64,000 nt of DNA, taken from positions 2,294,001 through 2,358,000 of the forward strand of contig NZ_CP184830.1 of NCBI RefSeq assembly GCF_049275935.1, written 5' to 3'. Positions 36,355 through 45,135 of this stretch are shown here, in pieces; the stretch's first letter is position 1, and each line of letters begins with the position of its first letter. Source of the DNA: Endozoicomonas_A sp049275935 (GTDB taxonomy: Bacteria > Pseudomonadota > Gammaproteobacteria > Pseudomonadales > Endozoicomonadaceae). The notes under the pieces were generated by a model that did no database searches, was not told where the DNA came from, and saw only the letters and a list, made by a program, of their open reading frames with translations. The translations under genes and the position numbers were made by a program.

Positions 36355-38448
36355 TTATTTGAAAAGACCTTTCAGGGCATCTTTCAGGTGTCCGGCTTTC
36401 TTCTCAATCTCTTTTTCCACACGCTTTTTCACTTCTTGTCTGGCCAGTGAAGCAATGGTGTCGGCCAGACGTTTGGTATCAATACCACACTCCTGCTGTC
36501 CCAGCTTGCCTTGACAACGAACCGGCCAGGCGACATTGACGTAGTCTTCGTTGACCTCGCAGGCTGGGTCACTATCGGGAGCACGGTCGCCACTGATGTT
36601 CAGGCCGACATGAAAATCCATAGTCTGTTTGACCAGATTGATATCGCCGTCACCCTTGAGATTCAGGTTGGTCAGAGCAGCAGTCAAATCCTTATTGCTG
36701 GCTACCCCGTTGCTGATGGTGAAACTGCCTCCGAGCTGGGTGAACCGGGTGGTATGACCCCAGTCTTTTTTCTGCAGATCTTTCTTGCGTATTCTGGCAA
36801 TTCCCTCACACACCATCTTGTCAAAGTTGGCCTCCGTAAAGGCTCCCTTATCGACATTGAAGTCAACCTTTCCGTTCAGGTTACTGATCAGGACACTCTG
36901 AAGCTGGCCATGGGTTGTCAGGTTCATGTCTGCATTGACCTTACCTTCAATGGATTTCAAAGCCGGTATGGGCTGAGCCAGAGCCTGCAGATTTATAGCG
37001 TTCAGATCTGCTGTTGTCTGAATTTCAGGATTACCCTGTTTGCGAACATCCAGCTTGCCGTCCAGATCAATGGTGCCCTCGTAGAAGCCGGAAGCCAGCT
37101 TGATATCTTGTTGTCCGTTCAGGGCTGTAAGCTGGACTGAAGGCTTGTTAAAAGTGAGTTTTGCCACGGTCAGGGAAGCCAGTTCCAGAGAGCCTTTGAC
37201 GTTCAGAGGACGCAGGGAGTCTTCCGGAATCAGTGGCAGCGCCTGGTTGGGCTGAAGCTCTTTCACAGTACCTGACGCAAAGGTCGGAGGCTCTGTGCTC
37301 TGCACACCTTCAGACTTGCCTTTTGATTCTTCTTTGGTCTCTGTCTGTTCGGAGGCAGGTGGCAGGTAGCGATCCAGGTTCAGGTCACCGCCCTTGAACT
37401 GAAAAGTCATGTCCTGTTGTTGCAGGTTTCCGATTTTGAAGAAACCATCCAGATTGAAACCATCAAGCGTCAGATCCAGTTTGTCTGCAGAGAAGCTTTT
37501 ACCATCGGTGTTAAAGCTGCTCTTGAAAGCCAGCTGGGTCATTGCCCCGGGATCTGCCATGGGGGGAAGCAGGATCTTGATCTCTTTCAGAAACTTGCCT
37601 GGATTGAACTGTGTGACATCCAGGTGGCCTTTCACCATCAACGGTTGTTGCTGAACGTTCAGGGCGCCGACAATTTGCAGGGTTTCGGTGCTTGTCCCGA
37701 CAAGATTATCTGCTGCCGGGTTGGCCGATATTTTGAGATCCTGCAGATCATAGGTGCCCTCTTTGAGGCTGAACTTCAGAACACCCGTGATGCCAGTCAT
37801 CAGTGTCAGATCGGGTTCACTGCTCTTGATACGAGCTTTCAGATTAAAGTCAAAAGGCTCATTGTTGCGAATTGCCCCGGTTTCCAACCCGGCCTGATCA
37901 ACCAGGTAGGTTTTACCTGTGCTCTCGTCGTCATAACGGATCACCAGTCCTTCAACACTGACATTGGCAATATCCAATTCCAGAGGTGTAGATTCGGTGG
38001 TACCTTCGGGCGATACAACTGTTGTGGTCTCTGTTGCAACAGGCTCGCTACCTGTTTTTCTGGAAACCTCCCAGTTGCCCTGGCCGGACTCGTTCCTGAC
38101 CAGATTAAGATCCAGCCCTATCAGCCTGGCTGTTTGCATTTCTACTTTTTTGCTTAACAAAGGTAGCAGCTTAACACTGACTTCCGCTGTCCCCAGTCTG
38201 GCCAGCTCGGAGTTGTCTGCCCCTTTAACATTCACCTGTTCAAGGGAAAGTCCCAGCCAGGGAAAGACCGACCAGCCAATAGGGCCGTCAATCGTGAGCG
38301 TCAAACCAGTATTGTCGTAAACCATTTTGGAAATGTCATCCCGGTAATTGTTGGGATCTATCACTTTCGGAAGAATCAGGGCAGCAGCAACAACAAGAAT
38401 TATGATGCCAGCCACCAAAAAGGCGATGAGTTTAATTGCACGGTTCAT
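36355..38448 (-). CDS. AsmA-family protein
   Basis: A 697-residue protein with an N-terminal transmembrane helix (AIKLIAFLVAGIIILVVAAALIL) and a long periplasmic beta-rich domain. The AsmA N-terminal hallmarks DPNNYRDDISKMVYDNTGL and TIDGPIGWSVFPWLGLSLEQV are clear, as is the C-terminal AsmA segment (ANFDKMVCEGIARIRKKDL). AsmA-like proteins form bridge-like lipid conduits and influence outer-membrane assembly. ATG 38448 (MNRAIK) is preceded by GAGGTC; an in-frame start 9 codons upstream is less likely. In Pseudomonas an asmA-like gene, mutY and yggX are adjacent and codirectional; here asmA and mutY are 18 kb apart but keep the same order and strand. Confidence 0.92.
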   Translation of the reverse strand: MNRAIKLIAFLVAGIIILVVAAALILPKVIDPNNYRDDISKMVYDNTGLTLTIDGPIGWSVFPWLGLSLEQVNVKGADNSELARLGTAEVSVKLLPLLSKKVEMQTARLIGLDLNLVRNESGQGNWEVSRKTGSEPVATETTTVVSPEGTTESTPLELDIANVSVEGLVIRYDDESTGKTYLVDQAGLETGAIRNNEPFDFNLKARIKSSEPDLTLMTGITGVLKFSLKEGTYDLQDLKISANPAADNLVGTSTETLQIVGALNVQQQPLMVKGHLDVTQFNPGKFLKEIKILLPPMADPGAMTQLAFKSSFNTDGKSFSADKLDLTLDGFNLDGFFKIGNLQQQDMTFQFKGGDLNLDRYLPPASEQTETKEESKGKSEGVQSTEPPTFASGTVKELQPNQALPLIPEDSLRPLNVKGSLELASLTVAKLTFNKPSVQLTALNGQQDIKLASGFYEGTIDLDGKLDVRKQGNPEIQTTADLNAINLQALAQPIPALKSIEGKVNADMNLTTHGQLQSVLISNLNGKVDFNVDKGAFTEANFDKMVCEGIARIRKKDLQKKDWGHTTRFTQLGGSFTISNGVASNKDLTAALTNLNLKGDGDINLVKQTMDFHVGLNISGDRAPDSDPACEVNEDYVNVAWPVRCQGKLGQQECGIDTKRLADTIASLARQEVKKRVEKEIEKKAGHLKDALKGLFK

Positions 38449-38556
38449 TGGAGACCTCGGGATCTCTGGGTACAAAATATTGTTATTCCTTGGTCAGGAT
38501 AGTGTACCGCAAGTGTTTGAGGAGTTGGTAAGGGGGGTGAAAATATTGTCCCCCCC

Positions 38557-40299
38557 CTAACTTTCCCGGGCCTGTAGTTTCTTGAGGGATTTTACCGAGC
38601 GGGTCCAGGGGTAGAGGACCTGGACAGCGTCTTTCAGTTGAGGTGAATTGAGAACAGCCAGAGCTTCTTTACTGCTGGTGAACTGACCTTGCAAAAGGAC
38701 ATACCAGTCTTTCTGGTTTTTTCGGTATCGCGCCGTAACTGCAGACTTCAATTCCGGGAATCGTTTTTTCAGCTTCTCAATGGCTTCTGGCTTGTTGGCT
38801 GAAAACCACTGAATGGTATAGCTGTTTCCCGGCCCACTGATGATTGTCCCTTGCGGTTGAGTAACCTTTCGGGAGGTTATCTGCTGAGTCTTTTCTGACT
38901 TCCCTGTAATGAGACTTTGTAGTTCATTAACCGATCGGACTCTGGGGGAGAGGCGTATAGAAATACGGGCCAGCTCCGGGCTGGAAAGTGCTCTGTTAGC
39001 CTGATCTTTGCTGGTATAGGGAGGACCCACGAGTAAAAACCAGTCCTGATATCCTTTCCGATAGTGGATGATCTGGGTGTCACTCAACTGTGCATACCGC
39101 CTGCGGACTCTTTCGAGCGTATCTCTTCGGGTTCCAGCCAGCCACTGGATAGCATAACTGTGCCGGGAAGCTTTGAGAATGTCATGTCTGGTCGGTTGCT
39201 GGTACTCTCTGGCTTCTTTTGGACGACGATATTCGTTGGTCTCTTCCTGGACCGAATACGTTGAATAACCCTCATTCAGGTAGCTCTGCTGGTAGTGCAG
39301 TTTTGTCTGAAAGTCCTCCTTTTCAGGAGTCGTCCGGGTATAACGCTGCGAACGAGGAGCACTGTAGTTCAAATCCATTGGTTCTTTATAAGGCTCGGAC
39401 TGATAGGACGAGTGAAATGGTGGCTCAGATGTCTGCTGAGAATCGACGTTGTAATCCCGATGGGTTTCTTGTTGCTGCAATTTTGGATAGGCGGGAGCGA
39501 TACTGGCAAACAATCGATTATTGTCCGGCTTTACAGGATTATTGTAGGCATAACGCTGTTCGTTCAGTGGCTGTGAGGGGTCACCGGGATCTCTGAGTTC
39601 ACCTGGCATAATCAGGTTGAGCTTCTGAATGCTGGCCAGAGACCGTGTCCAGGGATAGAGTTTGTCGGTCAGCAACAACCGGGGAGGACTGTTGAGGGCT
39701 GTCATTGCTGACTGGCTATCTTTGAATGGTCCGTCCAGCAATAAAAACCAATCTTTGTTTTTGCGCTGATAGCGGACAATCGTCGCTTGCTGCAGGACCG
39801 GGAAACGACGCTGTAGATCCCTTAATGGTTCTTCGGTATGGGTTGCGAGCCACTGGATAACAAAACTCCCATGTTCCGAGCCCATTAGTTCGTTGACTCT
39901 CTGCCGGAGTTGTTGTTCTGGAGTCGTCTGTTGATAGGTGTAGGAGTAGTTGTTACCCTGCCGAGGATAGTCCGGCTGCACAAACTCCTGTTTGAACTGG
40001 TTGTCTGGCTCCGCTTTGACAGGCTCATAGTGCTGCTGAGAAATAGTTTCCGGGTACCCGTTATTTCTATTTGAAGCAGAATAAGCAGCGGTTTCCAGAG
40101 ATTGTTCGTAACGATCTGTCTGGCTGCTTCGGCATAGCCAGTCGCTGTTCTGATCGGAGCGACAATCCCATGATGAACTCAGTGTCAAGGGTTTTGGAGG
40201 CAATAAAAGGGCATCCGCCGAAAAAGCGGTGAGTGTTGCCAGGGTAGCAACAACTCCGAGCCTGATGTTTTTTTCCATAAACAGCACTCGAGCTGACAT
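38557..40299 (-). CDS. exported protein with three SPOR-like domains
   Basis: A 580-residue protein with a signal peptide (MEKNIRLGVVATLATLTAFS, cleavage near ADA-LL). It contains three repeats of about 75 residues of SPOR type, each beginning with an aromatic I-Q-W strand and ending before a Y/S-P-W/R-T/V-R-S segment: FVIQWLATHTEEPLRDL at about 146, YAIQWLAGTRRDTLERV at about 390 and YTIQWFSANKPEAIEKL at about 503. SPOR domains bind denuded peptidoglycan at division sites. The linkers are Gln/Tyr/Pro-rich and probably disordered. ATG 40299 has AGAAGGA upstream; ATG 40278 is the alternative. It is divergent from the his operon side. Confidence 0.8.
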   Translation of the reverse strand: MSARVLFMEKNIRLGVVATLATLTAFSADALLLPPKPLTLSSSWDCRSDQNSDWLCRSSQTDRYEQSLETAAYSASNRNNGYPETISQQHYEPVKAEPDNQFKQEFVQPDYPRQGNNYSYTYQQTTPEQQLRQRVNELMGSEHGSFVIQWLATHTEEPLRDLQRRFPVLQQATIVRYQRKNKDWFLLLDGPFKDSQSAMTALNSPPRLLLTDKLYPWTRSLASIQKLNLIMPGELRDPGDPSQPLNEQRYAYNNPVKPDNNRLFASIAPAYPKLQQQETHRDYNVDSQQTSEPPFHSSYQSEPYKEPMDLNYSAPRSQRYTRTTPEKEDFQTKLHYQQSYLNEGYSTYSVQEETNEYRRPKEAREYQQPTRHDILKASRHSYAIQWLAGTRRDTLERVRRRYAQLSDTQIIHYRKGYQDWFLLVGPPYTSKDQANRALSSPELARISIRLSPRVRSVNELQSLITGKSEKTQQITSRKVTQPQGTIISGPGNSYTIQWFSANKPEAIEKLKKRFPELKSAVTARYRKNQKDWYVLLQGQFTSSKEALAVLNSPQLKDAVQVLYPWTRSVKSLKKLQARES

Positions 40300-40547
40300 G
40301 AATCAGATCCTTCTGATCATTGCTTTTAACAAATCAGGTTTGAAAAATAATTGCAAGTCTTGTGTTGAATTAATTTTTCAGTCGCCAAGTGTTGTCTGGC
40401 TCATCGAACAGCAAGCAATGACCCCGGGAAATGTTCAACCCTCGCTATGGTGCGGCAGTTCAGCGACTAATATGGTGGTGAGGTTGTTTGCGTGACTCTG
40501 CCTGGGGAAAATCGGCCTCTGCCGCCTGAATACGTTGGGAACGGGTT

Positions 40548-41291
40548 ATGGAGACAATGGACGCTTTTGGGATAATGTCAGTCAAACGATGGCTGGCAAC
40601 AATGTTCTGCCTGGCTTTGCCCGTCTCTTCATGGGCTTTGGACCTGGCGTGTTTCCCGAGGGTTGATACCACTCAAAAGCAATACCTTGTTGCTTCAGAC
40701 ATGCTGATGCTGGAAGCAGCCAGGGAGAAGAAGCTCAACAAAGACAAGGCTGAGTTCCCTGTCTGGGTCAGCGGTTATCAGCGGGGCTGGTTTGCCAGAG
40801 TCGTTGAAAAATCACCGACAAAGACCGTTCCGGGTGTTACCCCAAAAGAAGGGAAGTTATTCAATGGCTTGTTGTTGGCATCATCCGGTCATCAGATCAG
40901 CAGCCTGGATCGCAATGAAACTCTGAACTGCAGAACCCTCATCAGTGTCAGACAACTCAAGACAATGGCTGGTGGCCAGCTACCCGGGAAGGGGCAAATC
41001 TGGATCTATGTCCTCAAGCCCGGGAGTATGAAGAGAACGGCTGGCAAATACCCAATCCAGCAGTCGGATGTCGATAATTTCCTTACCGGGTGTGTGGAAC
41101 AGTCCAGGGCATTTTCACTGCCTCAGTTTGCTGAACAATGTGTGGATTTTACTGTAGGCTGGTCGCAGAACTGGGCCAATGACCGTGAAAGGCCTTCCGG
41201 TGGCAGGCTGGTACAGAACAAACGAAAGGAGATAGACAGATTGCTTGAGAGGCTGGAAGCAGAACTTTTCGAAAAAGTACGAGATGAATAG
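40548..41291 (+). CDS. exported gamma-glutamylcyclotransferase-fold protein (putative)
   Basis: A 247-residue protein with an N-terminal signal (KRWLATMFCLALPVSSWALD). The middle, VWVSGYQRGWFARVVEKSPT, then TVPGVTPKEGKLFNGLL and ISSLDRNETLNCRTL, follows the GGCT-like pattern (GYxR-W, a P-G-x-x-x-G/NG core, and L-D-x-x-E with the candidate catalytic glutamate). Such enzymes release 5-oxoproline from gamma-glutamyl compounds. The C-terminus is a charged helix (KRKEIDRLLERLEAELF). Starts at 40557 and 40575 are also possible; MSVKRW at 40575 gives the most regular signal peptide. It precedes hisB by 146 bases. The family call is from motif reading and is moderate. Confidence 0.55.
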   Translation: METMDAFGIMSVKRWLATMFCLALPVSSWALDLACFPRVDTTQKQYLVASDMLMLEAAREKKLNKDKAEFPVWVSGYQRGWFARVVEKSPTKTVPGVTPKEGKLFNGLLLASSGHQISSLDRNETLNCRTLISVRQLKTMAGGQLPGKGQIWIYVLKPGSMKRTAGKYPIQQSDVDNFLTGCVEQSRAFSLPQFAEQCVDFTVGWSQNWANDRERPSGGRLVQNKRKEIDRLLERLEAELFEKVRDE

Positions 41292-41437
41292 CTCGCCTGC
41301 TTGATAGCTGCTCCGTATAATGGCCGGATTGAGGTCCGGGAGTCAGCAAGCATTCAGGTTTGAATGGTCTTTATTTGAGTCTGGTAGTAATAACAGGTCA
41401 GACTCTATGTACAGAATAGATATAATTGGAGATTATC

Positions 41438-42031
41438 ATGGCTGAGCGCAAGGCCAGTGTTGAAAGAAATACGCTGGAAACCCAGATCAGGGTTGATATC
41501 AATCTGGATGGCAGTGGCAAAGGCCAGTTCGACACTGGTGTGCCATTTCTTGATCATATGATGGACCAGATTGCCCGTCATGGCATGATGGATCTGGATA
41601 TCAAGGCTGTGGGTGACAACGAAATCGATGACCACCATACCGTAGAAGATATCGGTATTACCCTGGGGCAGGCGTTCACCAAAGCCATTGGTGACAAGAA
41701 AGGTCTGACCCGATACGGGCACTCCTATGTACCGCTGGACGAGGCGCTTTCCAGAGTCGTCATCGATTTTTCCGGACGTCCCGGCCTTGAGTTTAATGTC
41801 GATTTTACCCGGGCCATGATTGGCAAGTTTGATGTCGACCTGTTCTACGAGTTCTTCCAGGGCTTTGTTAATCATGCCAATGTGACGTTGCACATTGATA
41901 ACCTGCGCGGTCGCAATGCTCACCATCAGATAGAAACGGTCTTCAAGGCCTTCGGCCGGGCATTGAGAATGGCCTTGGAACTGGATCCTCGTATGGCTGG
42001 CCAGATGCCATCCACCAAAGGATCGCTGTAA
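41438..42031 (+). CDS. hisB: imidazoleglycerol-phosphate dehydratase HisB
   Basis: A 197-residue monofunctional HisB, the usual size for non-enterobacterial species. It catalyses dehydration of imidazoleglycerol phosphate in histidine synthesis. The manganese-binding motifs are present: DHMMDQIARHG, DDHHTVEDIGI (first HHxxE) and NAHHQIETVFKAFGRAL (second HHxxE), plus GHSYVPLDEALSRVVIDFSG. ATG 41438 is chosen because TTGGAG is well placed and the family starts at MAERKA. It is the first gene of hisB-hisH-DUF4870-hisF. Confidence 0.97.
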   Translation: MAERKASVERNTLETQIRVDINLDGSGKGQFDTGVPFLDHMMDQIARHGMMDLDIKAVGDNEIDDHHTVEDIGITLGQAFTKAIGDKKGLTRYGHSYVPLDEALSRVVIDFSGRPGLEFNVDFTRAMIGKFDVDLFYEFFQGFVNHANVTLHIDNLRGRNAHHQIETVFKAFGRALRMALELDPRMAGQMPSTKGSL

Positions 42032-42144
42032 TCAGCCATGAGCAAAAAACAGCCATGAGCGAAAAAAAGCTTTGAGTCCACTTCAAACAGACAGGGTGAT
42101 GCAGTCGGTATGTTTTTCATTAAGCTGTCAGGTGAGTTAAAAAA

Positions 42145-42789
42145 ATGAAGACAGTTGCAGTCATCGATTATGGGATGGGTAACCTTCACTCTGCCAGTAA
42201 AGCTCTGGAACACGTGGCCAGCAGCGATACCCGTGTCAAGGTGACTTCTGACCCGAACATTATTCAGCAGGCCGATCATGTGGTGCTTCCCGGTGTCGGT
42301 GCTATCCGTGATTGTATGGCAGAAATTCGTGCCAAAGGCGTAGATGATGTGGTGCGGGAAGTGGTCGAAAGCCAGCGCCCGCTTCTGGGTATTTGCGTTG
42401 GTATGCAAGTCATGTTGAATCACAGCGAAGAGAATGGTGGCGTTGATTGTCTGGGTCTGATGCCCGGGCAAGTAAAATTTTTTGGCAAGGGGCTGGTGGA
42501 TGAGGCCGGTGAAAAACTGAAAGTTCCTCACATGGGCTGGAGCCCGGTTCAGCAACATCGTGACCACCCTTTGTGGAAAGGCATCGAAGATAATGCCCGC
42601 TTCTATTTTGTCCACAGCTATCATGCTCATGCAAATGACGATGGGATGGCTGTTGGTCGTTGTCACTACAGCGTTGATTTTGATGTGGCTTTAGCACGGG
42701 ACAATATCTTTGCGGTGCAGTTTCACCCTGAGAAAAGTGCTGACAGCGGCTTGAAACTGCTTGAGAACTTTTTGAACTGGAATCCTTAG
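42145..42789 (+). CDS. hisH: imidazole glycerol phosphate synthase, glutaminase subunit HisH
   Basis: A 214-residue class I glutamine amidotransferase. It starts AVIDYGMGNLHSASKAL; the nucleophile is in LLGICVGMQVML, the oxyanion region in VVLPGVGAI, and the His-Glu pair in VQFHPEKS. It supplies ammonia to HisF for conversion of PRFAR to IGP and AICAR. It follows hisB by 113 bases. Confidence 0.97.
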   Translation: MKTVAVIDYGMGNLHSASKALEHVASSDTRVKVTSDPNIIQQADHVVLPGVGAIRDCMAEIRAKGVDDVVREVVESQRPLLGICVGMQVMLNHSEENGGVDCLGLMPGQVKFFGKGLVDEAGEKLKVPHMGWSPVQQHRDHPLWKGIEDNARFYFVHSYHAHANDDGMAVGRCHYSVDFDVALARDNIFAVQFHPEKSADSGLKLLENFLNWNP

Positions 42790-42828
42790 AGGGGGCTCGA
42801 CACTTAAAATACGTTCGAGCTTAAAAAA

Positions 42829-43212
42829 ATGGACATAGACGCTTTGCAACCATTTATGAAAAAGCCCGATTCCAATGAGAAGAATTGGGCTGTTTTCTCC
42901 CATATTCTGACCTTGTTTGGCTGTGTCCTGCCAGGCACGAACCTGTTGATCCCTTTTCTGATCTGGTATCAGAAAAAAGATCAGTCTATGTTTATTGCCC
43001 ATCATGCCAAAGAGTCTCTGAATTTCCAGATCACGGTGACTCTGGTGATTGCCATCTGGGGATTACTGAATGCTGTTCTGATCGGGCTGCTCTTTCTTCC
43101 CCTGATTCCGTTTGCGGTGGTTTTTGCCCTGATTTTTGTGATCCGGGCCAGCATGAAAGCCAGTCGGGGAGATGAGTACCGATATCCGGTATGCCTACGT
43201 CTGGTCAACTGA
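42829..43212 (+). CDS. DUF4870 / Tic20-like membrane protein
   Basis: A 127-residue protein with about three hydrophobic helices and the DUF4870 hallmarks: NWAVFSHILTLFGCVLPGTN near the N-terminus, IPFLIWYQKKDQSMFIAHHA, then KESLNFQITVTL. Its function is unknown, although the family is very widespread. It sits in the his operon exactly where hisA is expected in related bacteria (hisH-hisA-hisF), with 39- and 41-base gaps. There is no sign of a hisA remnant around it. Confidence 0.85.
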   Translation: MDIDALQPFMKKPDSNEKNWAVFSHILTLFGCVLPGTNLLIPFLIWYQKKDQSMFIAHHAKESLNFQITVTLVIAIWGLLNAVLIGLLFLPLIPFAVVFALIFVIRASMKASRGDEYRYPVCLRLVN

Positions 43213-43253
43213 GTCTTTAATCGGTTTATTGCAAAAAATAGAGAGGCCGCTCA

Positions 43254-44027
43254 ATGGGCTTAGCGAAAAGAATTATTCCCTGTCTGGATGTTGACAATGG
43301 CAGAGTAGTGAAAGGCGTCCAGTTTCTTGATATCCGTGATGCCGGTGACCCCGTTGAAGTGGCTCGCCGCTATAACGAAGAGGGTGCAGATGAGATCACC
43401 TTTCTGGATATTACCGCCAGCCATGAAGACCGCGACACCATGGTTCATACCGTTGAGCGTATGGCCAGCGAAGTGTTTATCCCTCTGACGGTAGGCGGCG
43501 GCATTCGCAAGGTGGAAGATATTCGTACCATGCTCAATGCCGGTGCCGACAAAGTCAGTATTAATACGGCTGCTGTCTTTAATCCTGAATTTGTTCAGGA
43601 AGCTGCCGATCGTTTTGGCTCCCAATGTATTGTTGTTGCCATCGATGCCAAGAAGGTCAGCCTGTCAGGTGAGCCTGAACGCTGGGAGATCTTTACCCAT
43701 GGCGGCCGAAAACCAACCGGACTGGATGCGATTGAGTGGGCCAGGAAAATGGAACAGTTGGGAGCTGGCGAAATTCTTCTGACCAGTATGGATCAGGATG
43801 GAGTAAAGAACGGTTACGACATTGGCGTAACCCGAGCCATATCCAATGCTCTGGACATTCCTGTTATTGCCTCGGGTGGTGCCGGAAATCTGGATCATCT
43901 GGTTGAAGCTGTGAAGGAAGGTAAGGCAGATGCTGTTCTGGCTGCGAGTATTTTTCACTTTGCTGAATACTCTATTCCCCAGGCCAAAGCTTACATGGCC
44001 AGGCATGGCATTGAGATGAGAGTCTGA
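43254..44027 (+). CDS. hisF: imidazole glycerol phosphate synthase, cyclase subunit HisF
   Basis: A 257-residue (beta/alpha)8 barrel. The N-terminal IPCLDVDNGRVVKGVQF contains the first catalytic aspartate and VVAIDAKK the second. Phosphate-binding loops LTVGGGIRKVED and VIASGGAGNLDHL, and LLTSMDQDGVKNGYD, are all typical. With HisH it makes IGP and AICAR. AGAGAGG-type purines precede the ATG. It closes the his operon and is followed by a hairpin with a T-run. Confidence 0.97.
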   Translation: MGLAKRIIPCLDVDNGRVVKGVQFLDIRDAGDPVEVARRYNEEGADEITFLDITASHEDRDTMVHTVERMASEVFIPLTVGGGIRKVEDIRTMLNAGADKVSINTAAVFNPEFVQEAADRFGSQCIVVAIDAKKVSLSGEPERWEIFTHGGRKPTGLDAIEWARKMEQLGAGEILLTSMDQDGVKNGYDIGVTRAISNALDIPVIASGGAGNLDHLVEAVKEGKADAVLAASIFHFAEYSIPQAKAYMARHGIEMRV

Positions 44028-44034
44028 AATAGTA

Positions 44035-44063
44035 AGAAGGAAAGAAATTAAACTTTTTCCTTC
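44035..44063 (+). terminator. terminator after hisF
   Basis: GAAGGAAAG pairs with CTTTTTCCTTC across a short A-rich loop. The stem is A/T-rich with limited T following, and it may act for the convergent gene at 44078 too. Moderate support. Confidence 0.5.
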
Positions 44064-44077
44064 CCGCATTTTTAGAG

Positions 44078-45118
44078 TCAGTACAGCATCACTTTTCCAA
44101 AAATGATCATTACAGCGACCAGCAGCACGACTGACGTTTGTTCTGCTTTTGTCGCAGAATCATGGGCTTCTGTGCTGACCACTGTTGACTCATCAGCACC
44201 CATTTTTATCTCGAAATGGGCCGAGTTGTACTGACCGTCTGGTAATACACTGGGCAGTGAATAGGCCCGATTAGTCAGAATTTTGTAAACATCAGGGTCA
44301 CCTGATTGTACTTTAGCTCTGGTGTTTAATGTCCATTCATTTTGGATTTTTTCCAATCGACCGGGAAACTCTTGACCGCCGAGCATCGAAGTCAGTGCAA
44401 AATAAGTATATTCAGTGATCATGCAACTGTAGTTACAGCTTTCATCCTCATAAGTGAACCAGGCGTGTTTAGGGTAACTGTCCGGGATTGTATCAAACCG
44501 ACCACCACGAGCTTTGTCCATGGCATCGGCAATCAATGAACCGTGTCGCTCGCCAAACACTTCAGGATAAATTTTGCTGTAGCCAAGATGGGTGATCAAA
44601 TGCAGTACTTCTTCGAGGGCGCCATCAAATACACCTCTGTCCGCGCCATTTGGGTGTGTTTCGCTTGCTTTCAGGTCTTGCAGATTGGGTAGTTTCTTTT
44701 TATTTCCGACTTTATCCCTTACAGGCTGTAGTTCGGAATCGTCAGCTATCATTGCCAAAGTGGCTTTTTGTGCAACTAACATATCTACCACTTGCTGATT
44801 GTCGATAAGGCCATCGTCATTGTTATCGAGGTATTCAGCCAGGATTTTCGCAGCATGAAGCAGCTTTTCATCGGGTACTTTTTCTGTGCCCCGAACTTTA
44901 ATACCAAACACAGTCGTGTATTTTGGAAACACCATAGCCAGAGTTTGTTGGTTTTCAGATATAGGAGTTGGAGCAAGCGTTGTCGTCTGCGTCGTGTTTT
45001 GTGAGTAATTGCCGCTGCCGTAGGCGTATAAACTCAAACTAATAGCTATGGCTATGGCTATGGCTATGGCTATCGCTATCGCTATCGCTGTTTTAACTAT
45101 GGCTAGATTGGACTTCAT
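44078..45118 (-). CDS. exported protein with repeat-encoded hydrophobic segment
   Basis: A 346-residue protein with an N-terminal signal whose core is an (Ala-Ile)n run encoded by the hexanucleotide repeat at 45045-45086. The rest is probably extracytoplasmic. It contains an EF-hand-like DNNDDGLID loop (about residue 100), the segment GALEEVLHLITHLGYSKIYP with an H-x3-H arrangement (lacking the canonical HExxH), and paired cysteines in ESCNYSCMITEYTYFALTSM. The last 20 residues are hydrophobic (VVLLVAVMIIFGKVMLY), so it may be anchored at both ends or C-terminally processed. ATG 45118 follows GGAGAGATC. No family is recognised; a calcium-dependent hydrolase is possible but unproven. Confidence 0.65.
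   Translation of the reverse strand: MKSNLAIVKTAIAIAIAIAIAIAIAISLSLYAYGSGNYSQNTTQTTTLAPTPISENQQTLAMVFPKYTTVFGIKVRGTEKVPDEKLLHAAKILAEYLDNNDDGLIDNQQVVDMLVAQKATLAMIADDSELQPVRDKVGNKKKLPNLQDLKASETHPNGADRGVFDGALEEVLHLITHLGYSKIYPEVFGERHGSLIADAMDKARGGRFDTIPDSYPKHAWFTYEDESCNYSCMITEYTYFALTSMLGGQEFPGRLEKIQNEWTLNTRAKVQSGDPDVYKILTNRAYSLPSVLPDGQYNSAHFEIKMGADESTVVSTEAHDSATKAEQTSVVLLVAVMIIFGKVMLY
45045..45086. repeat. hexanucleotide tandem repeat (GCTATG/GCTATC)7
   Basis: Four GCTATG units followed by three GCTATC units (plus strand). On the coding minus strand they encode alternating Ala and Ile in the signal-peptide core of the gene at 44078-45118. Six-base units keep the frame, so copy-number change would lengthen or shorten the hydrophobic core. 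Confidence 0.95.
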
Positions 45119-45135
45119 GATCTCTCCGTAAGTAT

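Noticed and set aside
37417..38157. 246-codon plus-strand frame
   Set aside because: Antisense shadow of the asmA-type gene; composition is not protein-like and it has no ribosome-binding site.
41926..42666. 246-codon minus-strand frame
   Set aside because: Antisense of hisH, whose catalytic motifs are intact.
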